From the NCBI GenBank assembly GCA_023105745.1, contig JALGQZ010000004.1:68809112-68873111 (forward strand): DNA of 64,000 bases, in the 5' to 3' direction. The notes below the pieces were generated by a model, which was not told where the DNA came from, searched no databases, and saw only the letters and a program-made list of their open reading frames with translations. Shown here in pieces: positions 33,701 through 45,742 of this stretch (within the stretch, counting starts at the first letter, position 1; the number at the start of each line of letters is the position of its first letter). This DNA is from Austropuccinia psidii. Taxonomy: Eukaryota; Basidiomycota; Pucciniomycetes; Pucciniales; Sphaerophragmiaceae. The translations under genes and the position numbers were made by a program.

Positions 33701-34730
33701 ATGATAAATTTGAGAATATTCTAATTGATCACCTTAATGACTAACTTGAAACTCTGAAGGACAATGTTTTGGAAATAGTTGATAAAAGTCAAATTTTTGC
33801 CACACATTTGGCAAGAAGTGACAATGAAAGGCAGAAATTAAAAAATGAAATAATTTCACATGTGAACCAAATTCATAAGAATTCTGAACAAAACTCAAAG
33901 ATTCCCAGAAATTCTACACCTTTAACTGAAGAGAATATCCTTTTGAAAGAAATTTTGACCCCTGTTCTAGTATAAAATGAAATTCCTGCAAGAGATATTC
34001 CCAGACTAGAAGAATGGTCATATTTCTCTGGTGAAGGTGAATATGACCATATTGAACTTATTAGAACAATTGATATGTAGCAGGAATATTTTCATATACC
34101 TGATTGTATTTTAATGGGCAAATTGCACTCTTTTTTCACCAGAACTACAAAGAAATGGTATTAGAACATGAGACAAGAACAAGAAAATCTTGATTGGCTT
34201 TGGTGGGGATCTGACCTTATCAGTAATTTGGCCAACAAGTGTGTAATGCTTAAAATAGAAAATTGGTTTGAAAGTTCCATTTTTAGCTCAGAGAGAGACA
34301 AACCACTTTCATGGTTCCTCAAACACAAAGACAGACTCTCTTCTTTACACCCAGAAATGTCTCACTCTATGATGAATATGAAGATATTAAGAAAATTTGG
34401 AGGAGAACTAGAGCATGCTATCAAGTGCAGATTTGTAGAGCCCTTTTCAACAGAGTACTATATTAATTCCATTTAAGATATCAAGGTTAGAACAAGAATT
34501 GGTCAAACATGGACTAGAAGCCCTATGAAGTCCAAAATAGTCCCAAAAACTTCTAGAGAGGATAGAAGACCTGAAATACCTCTCTTGAAGTGTCATAAAT
34601 GTTGGAGCCCCTCACATTTAGCCAAAAGGTTTACCAAAAAGACTAAAATATATGAATCTCAATTCATTGAAGAGGTTCAGTGTGCTGAAGAGAAAGAAGA
34701 ATATTACTTAGATTCTTAAATCTCTGAAAA
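33700..34730 (+). pseudogene. R4 Gag relic
   Basis: Gag remains in several pieces: 33769-33975 (coiled-coil-like), about 34020-34130 (GEGEYDHIELIRTIDM, ended by a stop), 34168-34476 (WFLKHKDRLSSLHPEMSHSMMNMKILRKFGGELEHAIKCR) and 34525-34719. The last has CHKCWSPSHLAKRF: a zinc knuckle whose fourth ligand Cys has become Phe. Order and sequence parallel R1 Gag. Nonfunctional. Confidence 0.8.
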
Positions 34731-35369
34731 CACCCCAGCAGAATATTATTCCATTGAGATCATTACAGCTTCCTTTGAAGTCAATGAAGTCCATATGCAT
34801 TTACCACAAAAACAGGAAGATTGCTGAAACCTTATCAATATCCAGGAGGCCAGAATGTGTAAAACTAATACTTCTGGAGGAAAGGTCTACACTGCCCCAT
34901 TGAGATCATTACAGCTTCCTTTGAAGTCACTGAAGTCCATATGCATTTATCACAAAAACATGAAGATTGCTGAAACCTTATCAATATCCAGGAGGCCGGA
35001 ATGTGTAAAACTAATAATTCTGGAGGAAAGGTCTACACTGCTGTAGCATCCAGTATTACAACAGTCTTATTTAATGATATTGAAGCCAAAGTCAGTTTTC
35101 ATACAGGAGGAGTTTGCACTTGGGTAGGAACCAACTACCTCCAAGTCATACTTCTCCAAAGGAAAAACCATCTATTAACCATAGAGGGAGTACAATTCAG
35201 TAGTTCCAGTAATAAGATGTATGCTTTGCGCATATTACACTAACATTATATTTCCACACCCTTCAGGAAATATGAGAATAAAGACAGAGATTCTAGTAAT
35301 GAAAAATTGTACTTGTCAATATATTCTTCTTGTAAATGACTACCTGAATTTTCATGGTATTGAAATCAA
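34731..35369 (+). pseudogene. R4 protease relic with internal 146-bp duplication
   Basis: A 146-bp segment starting CCATTGAGATCATTACAGC is repeated at 34751 and 34897. Downstream, VSFHTGGVCTWVGTNYLQV stands where R1 has the aspartic protease active site: the catalytic Asp of DTG has become His (HTG). The frame stops before R3 enters at 35375. Confidence 0.75.
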
Positions 35370-35374
35370 TAACC

Positions 35375-36133
35375 TGTCACAGGGGCTCTTCTAAGTGAAG
35401 AGGGCCTGGCACTCAGTAAACTGGGACTCACTCATGGAGCGCTCAAAGATAAGGTAAGAAGGGATACACTTAAGAGTGTTAAAGATGAATTACTAAAATA
35501 ATAAATATAAGAAAGCAACAACAAAGAATAAGAATAAAGAAATAGAAGAGCCAACCACAGAAAAGTCCAAGTCCACTGTTTCAACCTGTTAGAATGGAAA
35601 GAGAAGGGTTAATAAGGATATGGCCACCCAACTCATACTGTACAGGCGAAGAACGAAATGCAAAGACTAACTTAAAATTAAATAATTATAATACCAAAAA
35701 TAAGGATAAGAATAATTATGAAATAATAAATAAACTAAATTAATTAACTGGGGAAAAGTCCCCAGGGGGGGAAAGAGGGGCTGGTATATGTGAGAATCAC
35801 CAGCCCTGATCCAGAGGAAGAATTTTCATGAGAATAATTGAGGATTGAATTGAGTGTGGCCAATACAGGACCTGTACAGCTATACAGAACCTGTACAAGA
35901 GGTGTGGTGTATTTGAGTGATAATACAGTTTCATACTGGTGTATTGAAACTGTATTGGGTGAATCCAACCTGTACAGGTATTGACAGGCTGTATTGATGT
36001 ACCAAGCTGTATGCATATTTCAGAATGAAGATTGCTGAAACTGAATGCTGATGCAGATACTGGATTTGCTGATTTGAGGTGTTTGAGTGGGTGTATGAAT
36101 GAATACCCTTAACCCTGATGGATGGTTGTTACA
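35375..36133 (-). repeat. R3 3' LTR
   Basis: 759 bp; plus-strand ends TGTCACAGGGGC...GGTTGTTACA. It pairs with 44978-45737. On the minus strand it is preceded by the purine-rich AAGAGGGGGATAC (36134-36146), the likely polypurine tract for plus-strand priming. Confidence 0.93.
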
Positions 36134-36146
36134 GTATCCCCCTCTT

Positions 36147-37115
36147 GAAACTGGTGGGCTCCTGAACACCATAATACCCTGCCACTGTTGAGTGGCATCT
36201 CAATATCCCCACATTTTTTCAAAAAATTTTCTTTTTAATTTTCTTTTCCTCTTGACCATTATCCTGAAAATCCTTCTTCACTTCTTCTATGTCAAATTCA
36301 ATTGATTCCCCCCTTTTTACCAAGTTTTGAGTAAGTATTCCACTTTGAAATATGCTTTTCTGTTCTTCTGATTCAATCAACCATGCCCTTGGGATATATC
36401 CCAGAATAAGGGCCACTGAGCTCTTTTGCTCAAAAAATGATGCCCAATGAGTATATGAAGTGTACTCATTGGGCAAGGCTTAATCCAATGAAATATTGAA
36501 AAAATTTCCTCCAAGGGGTCTTGTCCCCATTGTCCATGGAAATGGCCTCAAACAGCCCTCAAAAGTGTTTTGGGCTATGGCCTATACCCTGATTAATCTT
36601 GATATTTTTTGATTTTTATGGCCTTTTGGGCCTTTTTGGGTGCTTTGGTGAATTTGGTCATTTTATGATTTTTGGCCATTATTGGCCATTTTGCGTCTTT
36701 GGGATCCTACGGTCCGCGGGCTGTGGTCTGCGGTCCATGGGCCATACGCCGCGGTCCACAGTCCATGGGGGCTATTGGAGGCCCCCAGGACCAAAATGGA
36801 GCCCCTGGGCCCTAATATGCTGGGGACACAGGGTGGCCAAGGGGCCCAGAAATGGCCCAATTTCAATTTTCACCATACATGGCCTGGACCCATTGATGGG
36901 GTCCAGGACCATCAAGATCCTGGCCTCCCCAAAGTTGCAGGGGAGGCCCTGGGTGATGAGTTCAGCCCCAAAAGGGTATGAACCTTCACCTTAGAGGCTT
37001 TGAGGGGGGGCATAATTGAGTTATGGCCCCATTTCCTTGAGGTCAAATTCTTGTTCTTGATATGGAGTTGATTGATTCTGACATCTTGAATCTTCTGCTT
37101 GCATATTCTCCAGAT
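36147..37115. other. R3 3' noncoding region with GC-rich inverted words
   Basis: Contains an 85-codon minus-strand frame (36219-36476, Lys/Glu-rich C-terminus) that I do not recognise. It also holds a GC-rich block at about 36705-36780 with repeated CGGTCC/GGTCCACAG/CCATGG words that can pair with each other. The block lies upstream of the plus-strand accessory gene and may hold its promoter; this is inferred. Confidence 0.45.
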
Positions 37116-38356
37116 ATGAGTTCCAAACTGACTGAGCTCACTTAATCTTCTCCTTCTGCACCACCACCGTCTGTTCTTCGTGGTTCTGGTGTCTTCAGTC
37201 AATTGTCCTCCCCTTCCATGGCGTCTTCTGGCCATTTTGATCCCTCCCAAACCTATGATGGTTTCAGAGCAGTTGAAGTTCTTGATCCTGCCTGTACTGA
37301 ATGTTTGGCCAAGGGTAAGGATTTCTTTCATCATTACAATCCTCGATCGTCAAAATGCCACTTTTGCTTTGTTGGGAAGAAGCCATGTCGTCGTACCAGA
37401 TCAACTTTGTCCCAGGTCAGGAGGCACTTATGGAGCAGGAAAGATGGGCCTTATGGGCAGGAATTCCCCATTCTTGAGGAAGCCACTCCTGATGCAACCT
37501 CAGGATTTTCTCAATGTGAGTGATTTGCATATCTTGATTGAATTGGTACTGATATTTTGATGTAGTGACTGGTTCCAGGAAGAGGGATGTGGCCAGGTGG
37601 ACTAATGTTGGAGGGCCCATTCCAATCGGTGGTAGGCCCATACACTACAGCTCAGAAATCCCCATCTCAAGGACCAATACTGATGGAGTAGTGAAGGTAG
37701 TGAAGAAACTAAGAAGAATTGTTGATTCCCCATCAGATCCAGATTCTGAAGGAAGTGATGAGCTGGATGGTGAAGAAGTTGAAGTTGTTCCTCATTCAGT
37801 TGGCCATCCATCCAGCAATTCCTCTTCTAAACCTCTTTCCAACACTAGATTCCAAAGTCAAGTTATTCCCAGCACTCCAAGAACCTTCCAACCAATGCTT
37901 GCTTCCATTCCTACAACCCTTCCTCCTCCTTCACCAACTACTTCCCACACCACCAGGCCTGCCTTGAATCCAGAATAAAGACCATCACCAGTTCAACAGT
38001 CCAGAAACTCACCCATAACCACCTCCTGTCAACTACAACCTGTGGCCAGCTCCAGAAGAAGAAGAGATGGATTGTCCCCTTTGCCGTTTCCTGCCGCTCA
38101 AGTTTTTCAAAGAAGAGAACGTTGGCCTATCCGGGTTACCAGAGAAGATCCCAATGCGGCTAGTGAAAGTCAAGATGCTGTGGCCAGATTATTCAGGAGG
38201 GTTGATAGAAATAGCAGAGAGGTGATTATTTATGTGAGTGACAGGACTATTCCAGGTACTGCTTCTGAAGAGATGGCTTCAAAAATTGCCTGGTATGAAG
38301 ATGAGTTGATAAATGATTTCCAGAGAACTTTTGATGATTTGGGTAGAGATAACTAG
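37116..38356 (+). pseudogene. R3 antisense accessory gene (Cys-rich protein), 2 exons
   Basis: Plus-strand gene inside minus-strand R3. Exon 1 is 37116-37515, a short intron 37516-37565 (GTGAGT...TGTAG), exon 2 37566-38356. The phases agree. The protein has a CTECLAKGKDFFHHYNP...KCHFCFVGKKPC zinc-finger-like cysteine pattern near the N-terminus, a Ser/Pro-rich acidic middle (SPSDPDSEGSDELDGEE), and a conserved-looking end with RDDLGRDN-like FQRTFDDLGRDN. Two in-frame TAA codons (37143-37145 and 37976-37978) break it. I associate this protein with Austropuccinia retroelements from memory. Its function is unknown; antisense placement resembles accessory ORFs of some plant and fungal chromoviruses. 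Confidence 0.75.
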
Positions 38357-39124
38357 TTTTCCTTTTCCTTGTTTGTGTTTGGTTTGACTTCCATCCCCAC
38401 TCTTATAAATACTAAAAAATGAAAAAATAATGGAACCTCCCAATACATGATTTGGGAGGGGATGCTTCTGCTTTAAAGAAATAAAAGAAAGAAAATTATA
38501 CAAGTAAAGAAAAAAAGAAAAATAAAAGAATAAGAGAAAATGAGAGTAAAGAAAGAAATAAAGAAAAATCCTGATGGTTGGTCCTTCTTGTGGTGAGTTG
38601 CTTGATTCTGGCCAAGAAGTGTCTAAAAAATGAAAACCAAGCATTTGATGCTCACAGAGTGGCGAAGGTGATGTTTTACAAGAAGTAAAACCCTCAGGGA
38701 TGCATACCAGGAGATGGAACTTACTTTCATAACTTCCACTCCCCACCAAGCACCATAAGACTGAAATAATTTTCCATAAATGACTTTTGACATGAATTTC
38801 CATAAATAACTTCTGAAATGAATTGCCGTAAATGACTTGAAGTAATGAATGTCTTGAATTATGATGATTGGCATAAATGAAATGATAAATAAAAGAGAAA
38901 GAAGAGAAAAATAAAAAAAGAAACATTTGGCCATATCTTGATAAGGTCCAAATCGGAGGGTATTGGTGTTGTATGCTTCCTGAACCTGTCCAAAGAATTG
39001 ACAAGTGCTCACAAAGTGGCCAAGGTGATGCTTACAACAACATATGGGTAGAATACCCCCTTAAAGGTGCATGCCAGGAGAGGAACTTACTTTCATAACT
39101 TCTTCTCCCCACCAAGCACCATAG
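38357..39124. other. R3 spacer between accessory gene and chromodomain
   Basis: A noncoding spacer at the tail-to-tail junction of the antisense gene and Pol. It starts with a purine-rich run (AAAGAAAGAAAATT..., 38475-38575). Two stretches beginning near 38690 and 39065 share the phrase GATGCATACCAGGAGATGGAACTT / GTGCATGCCAGGAGAGGAACTT, indicating a local duplication of about 380 bp. Confidence 0.5.
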
Positions 39125-39316
39125 TCAAACTCTTGAGGTATTTGGACAAGGCTTGTCTGGATATAATGAATGGAAATCCTTGACAAGGTCTGGTGAGTTG
39201 GTAAGGTTGGAAGCTGGTTCCCAAGTGGTTCTTTCTGGGTCTTCACTGAATCCTTTCCACTCTACAAGATACCATAAATTACCTCTTTTGAGTTTTGATT
39301 CTAGAACCTGAGCCAC
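39125..39316 (-). pseudogene. R3 chromodomain (Pol C-terminus)
   Basis: Chromodomains at the integrase C-terminus target chromoviruses to methylated histone H3. The frame has VLESKLKRGNLWYLVEWKGFSEDPERTTWEP, a textbook chromodomain with YLVEWKG and the W-E-P end. It is in the same register as the integrase (39383-40192) but separated by a TAA (39380 area) and a TAG. Confidence 0.9.
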
Positions 39317-39382
39317 TTCCTATTCTTCTTGCTCCTCCACTAGGACTGGTGGTGGTGGCAATTGATGTCGATTTGGGATTTC

Positions 39383-40192
39383 TTATTGCTTCACTGGTTC
39401 TAATAAGGACACATGGAAGACAGGGTGAACTGTCTTCCATTGCTGAGGAAACTTGAGGTGATATGCATGACTGCCAATCTTCTTCAGAACTTCAAAAGGT
39501 CCCAACCATCTTTCTGATAATTTCTTGGTGGGTCTTGTTGTCTTGATGTTCTTGGAAGCTAGCCATACTTTGTCCCCAGGTTGGAAATCAGGTGGAATTG
39601 CTCTATTTCTATCTGAATACTTCTTGAATCTACTTATTGCTGACTCTAATTCTTCTTTGACAACTTGCTGTACTGATTGGAGTTTTGTTGATAACTTTCC
39701 AGCAGGTGAGTCTTGAGAAATATGGATTGAGTCAAAGCTGGGATTTCTTCCATAAATGGTGAAAAAAGGTGATTTCTTTGTTGATGAGTGTTCTGCATTA
39801 TTACAGGCGAATTCAGCCAGAGGGAGCCAGGTGTACCAGTAATCTTGATTATAGCTGACATACATCCAAAGGTACTGTTCTAGTATCTGATTTACCCTCT
39901 CTGTCTGTCCATCTGTTTCAGGGTGAAAGGCAGTTGAAATATCTCTTGATATATTGAGCTGCTGACACAATTGAGTCAAAAATGATGAAACAAATAAGGA
40001 TCCTCTATCACTGACAATACTTACTGGAAGGCCATGCTTGGAAAATACATGACTAATGAAGATTTGAGCTAAGTCCAGAGCAGTGATTGTTCCATAAGTT
40101 GGAATGAAGATTGCCATTTTTGAAAATCTGTCCACAACTACTAAGATTGAATCAAAGCTGTTTGACAGTGGCAATTGAGTGATTGAGTCCAT
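39383..40192 (-). pseudogene. R3 integrase core and C-terminal domain
   Basis: DDE integrase: first Asp in MDSITQLP, second in IVSDRGSLF, Glu in FHPETDGQTERVNQ, followed by the GPF/Y-type region (ERWLGPFEVLKKIGSHAYHLKFP) and HPVFHVSLLEPV. In the same frame as the zinc module upstream, from which it is parted by a single TGA (40205-40207) that falls where the family usually has Trp (PWNSLSMD). Confidence 0.92.
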
Positions 40193-40204
40193 TGATAATG
40201 AATT

Positions 40205-40580
40205 TCAAGGACCAGATGGAATTGAAAGAGGCTTGAGTAATCCAAACTTCTTGTGATGAATGTTCTTGTTTCTTGAACATTGCTGACATGAGGACACATA
40301 GTCCTTGATGAATTGATTCATGCCAGCCCAATAAAAATCCCTCTTGATGAGCTTGAGGATCTTCTCCTGGCCAGGATGGCCAGCCAACGGTGAGGCATGA
40401 AACTTTTGAAGAATATTGAGTTGAAGTTTTTCATTGCTTGGGATTACCACTCTATCTTTGAATAATAATAACTTGGCTTGAGGTTCAAGAGAATAATCTT
40501 GAACTGATTCACCTCTTGCTAGTTGCTTGAGTATTTCTTTATAGTCTTTGTCTTGCCATACTTCTTTTTGAATCTGCCCA
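40205..40580 (-). pseudogene. R3 integrase zinc-binding module
   Basis: HHCC module with HASPLAGHPGQEK (two His) and YVSSCQQCSRNK (CxxC). Upstream it has shifted register relative to the RNase H; the shift lies near 40577-40581, where VGQIQKEVW can be read in the new frame. Confidence 0.85.
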
Positions 40581-42786
40581 CTAAATCTGAGAAAACCTCC
40601 ACTTTGATTGAGAAGAATCTTGACTCTTGAATTCCATCTTGCTTAAGTACTTGATGAAAATTTTGAGGATTCTTGTTGATGAAGTCCACCCCCCTCTCTG
40701 GGTACACGTCGTCCCGACATGACAAGGCATCTGGTAAAGTGGCCATCCTGCCTGGGCGGTAAGTGATAGTGAAATGAAATTCTGAGAGAAATGCAGCCCA
40801 ACGGGCCTGATGACGAGTAAAAACTTTGGAAGACATGAAATACTGCAAGGAAGAGTGGTCTGTCAAGACCTCAAAAGAATTGGAAAGAGAAATAAGAAAT
40901 GCTCTCCAGCACTTGAGAGCCCAAACTATGCCAAGGAGTTCCTTGTCATGAATTTCATAGTTCAGCTCAGCTGGGAGAAGCTTGCGACTATCAAATGCAA
41001 TGGGGTTCTTTCCTGAGTCATTCACCTGACTCAGTACGGCGCCCAATGCATAATCAGAAGCATCAGTCTCTACAATAGTAGGTAGAGATGGATTGAAATG
41101 GGATAAGATAGGAGCAGAGGTTAAAGCTTCTTTGAGTGCTTGAAACTGACTAAGAGCTTCCTCATTGAAGATGAAAGGAGAATCTTTTTTAAGGAGGGAA
41201 GTTAGAGAAGTGATTTTTTTGGAATAATTTTTAATGAAATGACGATAAAAATTGGCAAACCCAAGAAAAGATTGAAGGGCCTTGATGTTTTTGGGCTGAG
41301 GCCAATTGAGGATTTTCTGAACTTTTGAAGAATCCATCTTGAGGCCATCACTTGAAACAACATAACCCAAGTATTCCACACTTGCGGCATGGAATACACA
41401 CTTGGAGGCTTTGGCAAACAAATTATTGTCCCTCAGTCTTTGGAGAACAGAGGTCACATGTTTGACATGTTCCTCCTCAGAACTGGAAAAGACCATAATA
41501 TCATCTAAATAAACCACAACAAACACGTCCAAGAAATCTGCAAAGATATCATTTACTAGATTCTGGAAAGAAGCAGGAGCATTGGTCAAACCAAATGGCA
41601 TGACCAAATACTCATAACTACCATATTTGGTCCTAAAGTCAGTTAGGTGCGCATCCCCCTCTTTAATTCTCAGAAGGTTATATGCACCACGCGAATATAT
41701 CTTGGAGAAGATAGTGGAACCGTTGAATATGGTAAGGAGCTGGTTCATAGGAGGAACAGGGTATCTGTTCTTCCTAGTGACAGCATTGAGTTTGCGGTAG
41801 TCAACACACAAATGAAGACCTCCATCCTTTTTCTTGACAAAAAGGACAGGTGCTCCTGTTGAAGAGGAGCTTGGTCTAATGAAACCTTTCTCTACATTCT
41901 CTGAAATGTAGGCCCTGAGTGTTTCTGACTCTTGATTTGATAATGAGTAGATAACACCAATTGGAGGTAGAAGACCCTCCAATTTGATATGGTGCTCACA
42001 GGCGCGGTGTGGAGGAAGTTTCTCTGCTTTCACCTTGGAGAATACATCCAAATATTGGTGATAAGCAGGAGGAACAACCTTCAACACAGTTTCAATTTCT
42101 TCTGGCTCTTCCTCCTCATCCCACTGCTCCTCCAGGGATGCATGAAAAGACAAGGGAGGAAGGTCCATATCCCCTTGAAAGAAATGAAGTGAAGATATGG
42201 CAACATCTTCTCCAACATTCTTTATCTCTTTGAAGACTTCATCTCTTAATGGAAGTAATGACTGAGAGGGAATGATGGAAGGGATATGGACAGAAGAAGG
42301 AAGGGAAGGTGTCTTAAGTTCACCAACCAGAGCAATGCTGTTGACAGAAGTGGCTAAGTCACTACTAGTAGAAGGAATAATACCACTAGAATCCTTAAGA
42401 CTAGAATCATAGGTGATCAATCCATTTGTCCAATCAATAATGGGATTAAAATGGTAAAGGAAATCATAGCCCAATATCAGGTCTTCTCCCTTGGGTGAAT
42501 CTATGATAAAGAAGTCCCATTCAAAGCTTGGGAAGGAAGGAAAGTCAACTACCCACTTGGTATAATGGGTGATGAACAAGGAAAGGGACTCATTAGAATC
42601 CAAAATGAAAAGAGGAATCTTTTCGGGGAGCTCTGACAGAGTCAATGAGTACTTGAGAACAAAATTCTTTGCAATAAAAGAGTCTGTAGCACCAGAATCA
42701 ATGAGAATACTATAAAAAATATCAGAGACAGAAGAGAAAATAAGAAATTTTAAAGATCTCTTGACACTAGTTTTAACAGTGCACAA
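40519..42786 (-). pseudogene. R3 protease - reverse transcriptase - RNase H
   Basis: 755-residue frame. The protease has ILIDSGATDSF (DSG) near the N-terminus and LILGYDFL. The RT starts around KLPPHRACEHHIKLEG, with VDYRKLNAVT, FGLTNAPASFQNLVND and catalytic VVYLDDIMVFS (YLDD). RNase H: VETDASDYALGAVLSQ, DKELLGIVWALKCWR, DHSSLQYF. All catalytic residues of the protease and RT that I can check are present. The RT motif around 41680 reads IFSKIYSRGAYNLLRI where the family usually has SK(L/M)D; the Asp appears as Tyr, which would kill polymerisation. The 3' end shifts frame near 40580. Confidence 0.92.
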
Positions 42787-42856
42787 TTGTGCTCTTGAAG
42801 GAAATAAGTGAGAACCATTGAAAACATCATGATCCCCACTCAGGCTATTCCCTGCT

Positions 42857-44201
42857 TGCTAGGGAAGCCTCTTGATGATGACCCAGGCTTGTTCTGAGGT
42901 CTCTTGAAGCATTTTTCAATTGGGTGCTTTCCACCACAATAAGTACACAACCCCCCTTTGATCCTCCTCTCCTTTTCAGAACCAATTAATTTGTTGTCCT
43001 TATTGAGGAGAGCAGCATGGGGCTTGTCCTTTGAAGTTTAAAATTGCTTTCCCTTCTTGTTCTTCTTCTGGTGAGACCTCTTTGAAGATGAGTTTTGAGG
43101 AGGCCTAGTTTGATTGGATCCAATGACTGGAGGCTTCTTCTCTTGATTGCCACCCTTTTCTATTTGCCTCTCATGATATCTTGTGTCTAATTCTAAAGTG
43201 ACATCCATAAGTTCTTGAAGAGTATCAAAAGTTCCAGGGTGAGAAGCCAACTGATCCAATATTCTTGATGCCAATCCTCTTCTGTAAACATGGATATAAG
43301 CTCTTTCCCCCCAATCTCCAATTCTTGACATTAAGCTTCTGAAATCTGCAATGTACAAGGAAACATGACCACTTTCCTTCATCCTCAAATTGTCCAACTC
43401 TTGTTAAGCTTTCCTGACTTCATTGGGGTCACCAAACAGAGTGAATAATTGAGATTCAAATAATGGCCAATTATTGAGGAGGTAGGAAGGGTCTTCATTG
43501 GAAATATTTGAGAGATAGGGTTCAATCCACTTTCCAGCTCTACCAGTGAGAAAAGAAGTTGAGTAAAGAACTTTCTTCCTGTCAGAGAAGAAATTTGCTG
43601 GATCATTATGGAAGATTAATTGACAGGATTGGATAAATCCTCTCAATTTATGAGCTTGAGTACCATCAAAAGAATCAGGTGCCTTCATGGATGGAGTCTT
43701 GAAAGCAGGGGATTTGTAATTGTCCCTGGGAGAAACTGCTTGAGTGAGTTGCCCCATGAATTGAGTCATCTGCTTCATCATCTTGAGGAGACTTGGATCA
43801 GTTTGAGAGACAAGAGGTTGACTAGAAAGGGCTAAATTAGAACCCTGAGGCACCTCTGGAGCATTTGCCAAGGCATCTGCCACTTCAGTTTCCCCAGAAT
43901 CTTCCTCTTCCACAGACTCTTCCCCCTCTTCATCTTTAACTTCCCCTTGTCTTGCTCTCGCACCTTCAGACATGCCAGGGTAGCCACCCAAAAGTCCAGA
44001 AAAGGATCTTGATCTTCTAGATTTAATTCCACCTCTTCTTGAGGGTGCTGCTCCCTCCATTGGTGGTCCTCTGTCCAAGTTTGCACTCAGTTGATGAACT
44101 GATGGTGTGCGGTCAAGAGGAGCCCTTGCTGTAGGAGTGAGAACAGCTTGAATTCTTTGGGATCTAGTATTTTTGGCTGGGGGACTATGCTGAACTGGCA
44201 T
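42857..44201 (-). pseudogene. R3 Gag
   Basis: Gag starts MPVQHSPPAKNTRSQ at 44201. Acidic and Ser-rich N-terminal part (EDEEGEESVEEED by position about 100), then the capsid-like core: KAPDSFDGTQAHKLRGFIQ, WIEPYLSN, FGDPNEVRKA. Single TAA codons at 43404-43406 and 43038-43040 break one continuous register; both fall where related elements carry Glu or Gln. The end has a zinc knuckle, CTYCGGKHPIEKC, near 42900-42940. Confidence 0.88.
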
Positions 44202-44977
44202 TTTAAATAAAACGAAATAAAAGTTGATGGTATGAGAATAATAATCAGAACTGGGTCAAATCAATCACAATCAAAATCTTGATGAATCTTGAGGAATCAA
44301 TTCAAATCTTGAGGTGAAATCAAATTCAGTCAACAGTCAAATAAATTCCAACAATCAACAATCAATTCAAATCAAATCTCAATAATCTTGAGTAAATCAA
44401 CAATCAATCAATATTCAATCAATAAGTAAGTGTCTTCAATATGAAATCAAGGTCTTTAGGAATCAATCAATCAATTTAAAATCTTTAGAAATCAATTCAA
44501 TATATTGATGAGTCAAAATCAGTCAATAATCAAAATCAATTCTTGCGGATCAATAAAATATCTTGAGGATTTAAAGTCAATCAATAATCAAAATCAGCTC
44601 TTGAGGATCAATCAATATCTTGAGAAGTCAAAATCAATCAATCCAATCCAAATAGGAATCCTGAACCGCTGAATCAATAAACCAATGAATCCCAATGAAT
44701 AATCCAATCAATAACTCCTAAAAGAACCTGAATAAGAACACAGAAAGAAATTTGATTTGATAAAATGAAATGAAGTGAATGAAATGGTCAGCAATGATTA
44801 AGAAAGAAGAAAAAATCAATTTCATATGAATGAAATGAATGAGGTGAAATTGATGAGAGAGAAAAATAATAATCATTAAAGATCATTAAATCATAAAAGA
44901 GATCATAATTGATGAATGAGAGAAAATGAATATAAATGAATGAAAAGAAAGAATCAAATATGAGTTAATTAATTTAA
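44202..44977. repeat. R3 leader, AATCAA-rich low-complexity sequence
   Basis: The 5' untranslated leader of R3 (minus strand) is filled from about 44250 to 44700 with irregular AATCAATC / TCTTGAGG repeats, followed by an AATGAATGAAAT-rich stretch. No primer-binding site starting TGG is obvious next to the LTR (minus strand reads TTAAATTAATTAACTC), so priming of R3 is unclear. Confidence 0.7.
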
Positions 44978-45737
44978 TGTCACAGGGGCTCTTCTAAGTG
45001 AAGAGGGCCTGGGACTCAGTAAACTGGGACTCACTCATGGAGCGCTCAAAGATAAGGTAAGAAGGGATACACTTCAGAGTGTTAAAGATGAATTACTAAA
45101 AGAATAAATATAAGAAAGCAGCAACAAAGAATAAGAATAAAGAAATAGAAGAGCCAACCACAAAAAAGTCCAAGTCCACTGTTTCAACCTGTCAGAATGG
45201 AAAGAGAAGGGTTAATAAGGATATGGCCACCCAACTCATACTGTACAGGCGAAGAAGGAAATGCAAAGACTAACTTAAAATTAAATAATTATAATACCAA
45301 AAATAAGGATAAGAATAATTATGAAATAATATATAAACTAAATTAATTAACTGGGGAAAAGTCCCCAGGGGGGATAAAGAGGGGCTGGTATATGTGCGAA
45401 TCACCAGCCCTGATCCAGAGGAAGAATTTTCATGAGAATAATCGATGATTGAATTGAGTCTGGCCAATACAGGTCCTGTAAAGATGTACAGAACCTGTAC
45501 AAGAGGTGTGGTGTATTTGAGTGATCATACAGTTTCATACTGGTGTATTGAAACTGTATTGGGTGAATCCAACCTGTACAGGTATTGACAGGCTGTATTG
45601 ATGTACCAAGCTGTATGCATGTTTCAGAATGAAGATTGCTGAAACTGAATGCTGATGCAGATACTGGATTTTCTGATTTGAGGTGTTTGAGTGGGTGTAT
45701 GAATGAATACCCTTACCCCTGATGGATGGTTGTTACA
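44978..45737 (-). repeat. R3 5' LTR
   Basis: 760 bp, TGTCACAGGGGC...GGTTGTTACA on the plus strand. About 20 differences from the 3' LTR (35375-36133), followed by TAACC, the target duplication. Confidence 0.93.
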
Positions 45738-45742
45738 TAACC

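Larger units (their letters stand above)
35375..45737 (-). mobile_element. R3: complete 10.4-kb Ty3/gypsy chromovirus
   Basis: LTRs 35375-36133 and 44978-45737, TSD TAACC (35370-35374 and 45738-45742), TG...CA ends. The minus strand encodes Gag, protease-RT-RNase H, integrase and a chromodomain. The plus strand carries an antisense accessory gene between the 3' LTR and the chromodomain. About 20 differences between the LTRs by eye (roughly 3%) suggest it is older than R2. Several nonsense codons and one frameshift inactivate it. It sits in the protease region of R4. Confidence 0.95.
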
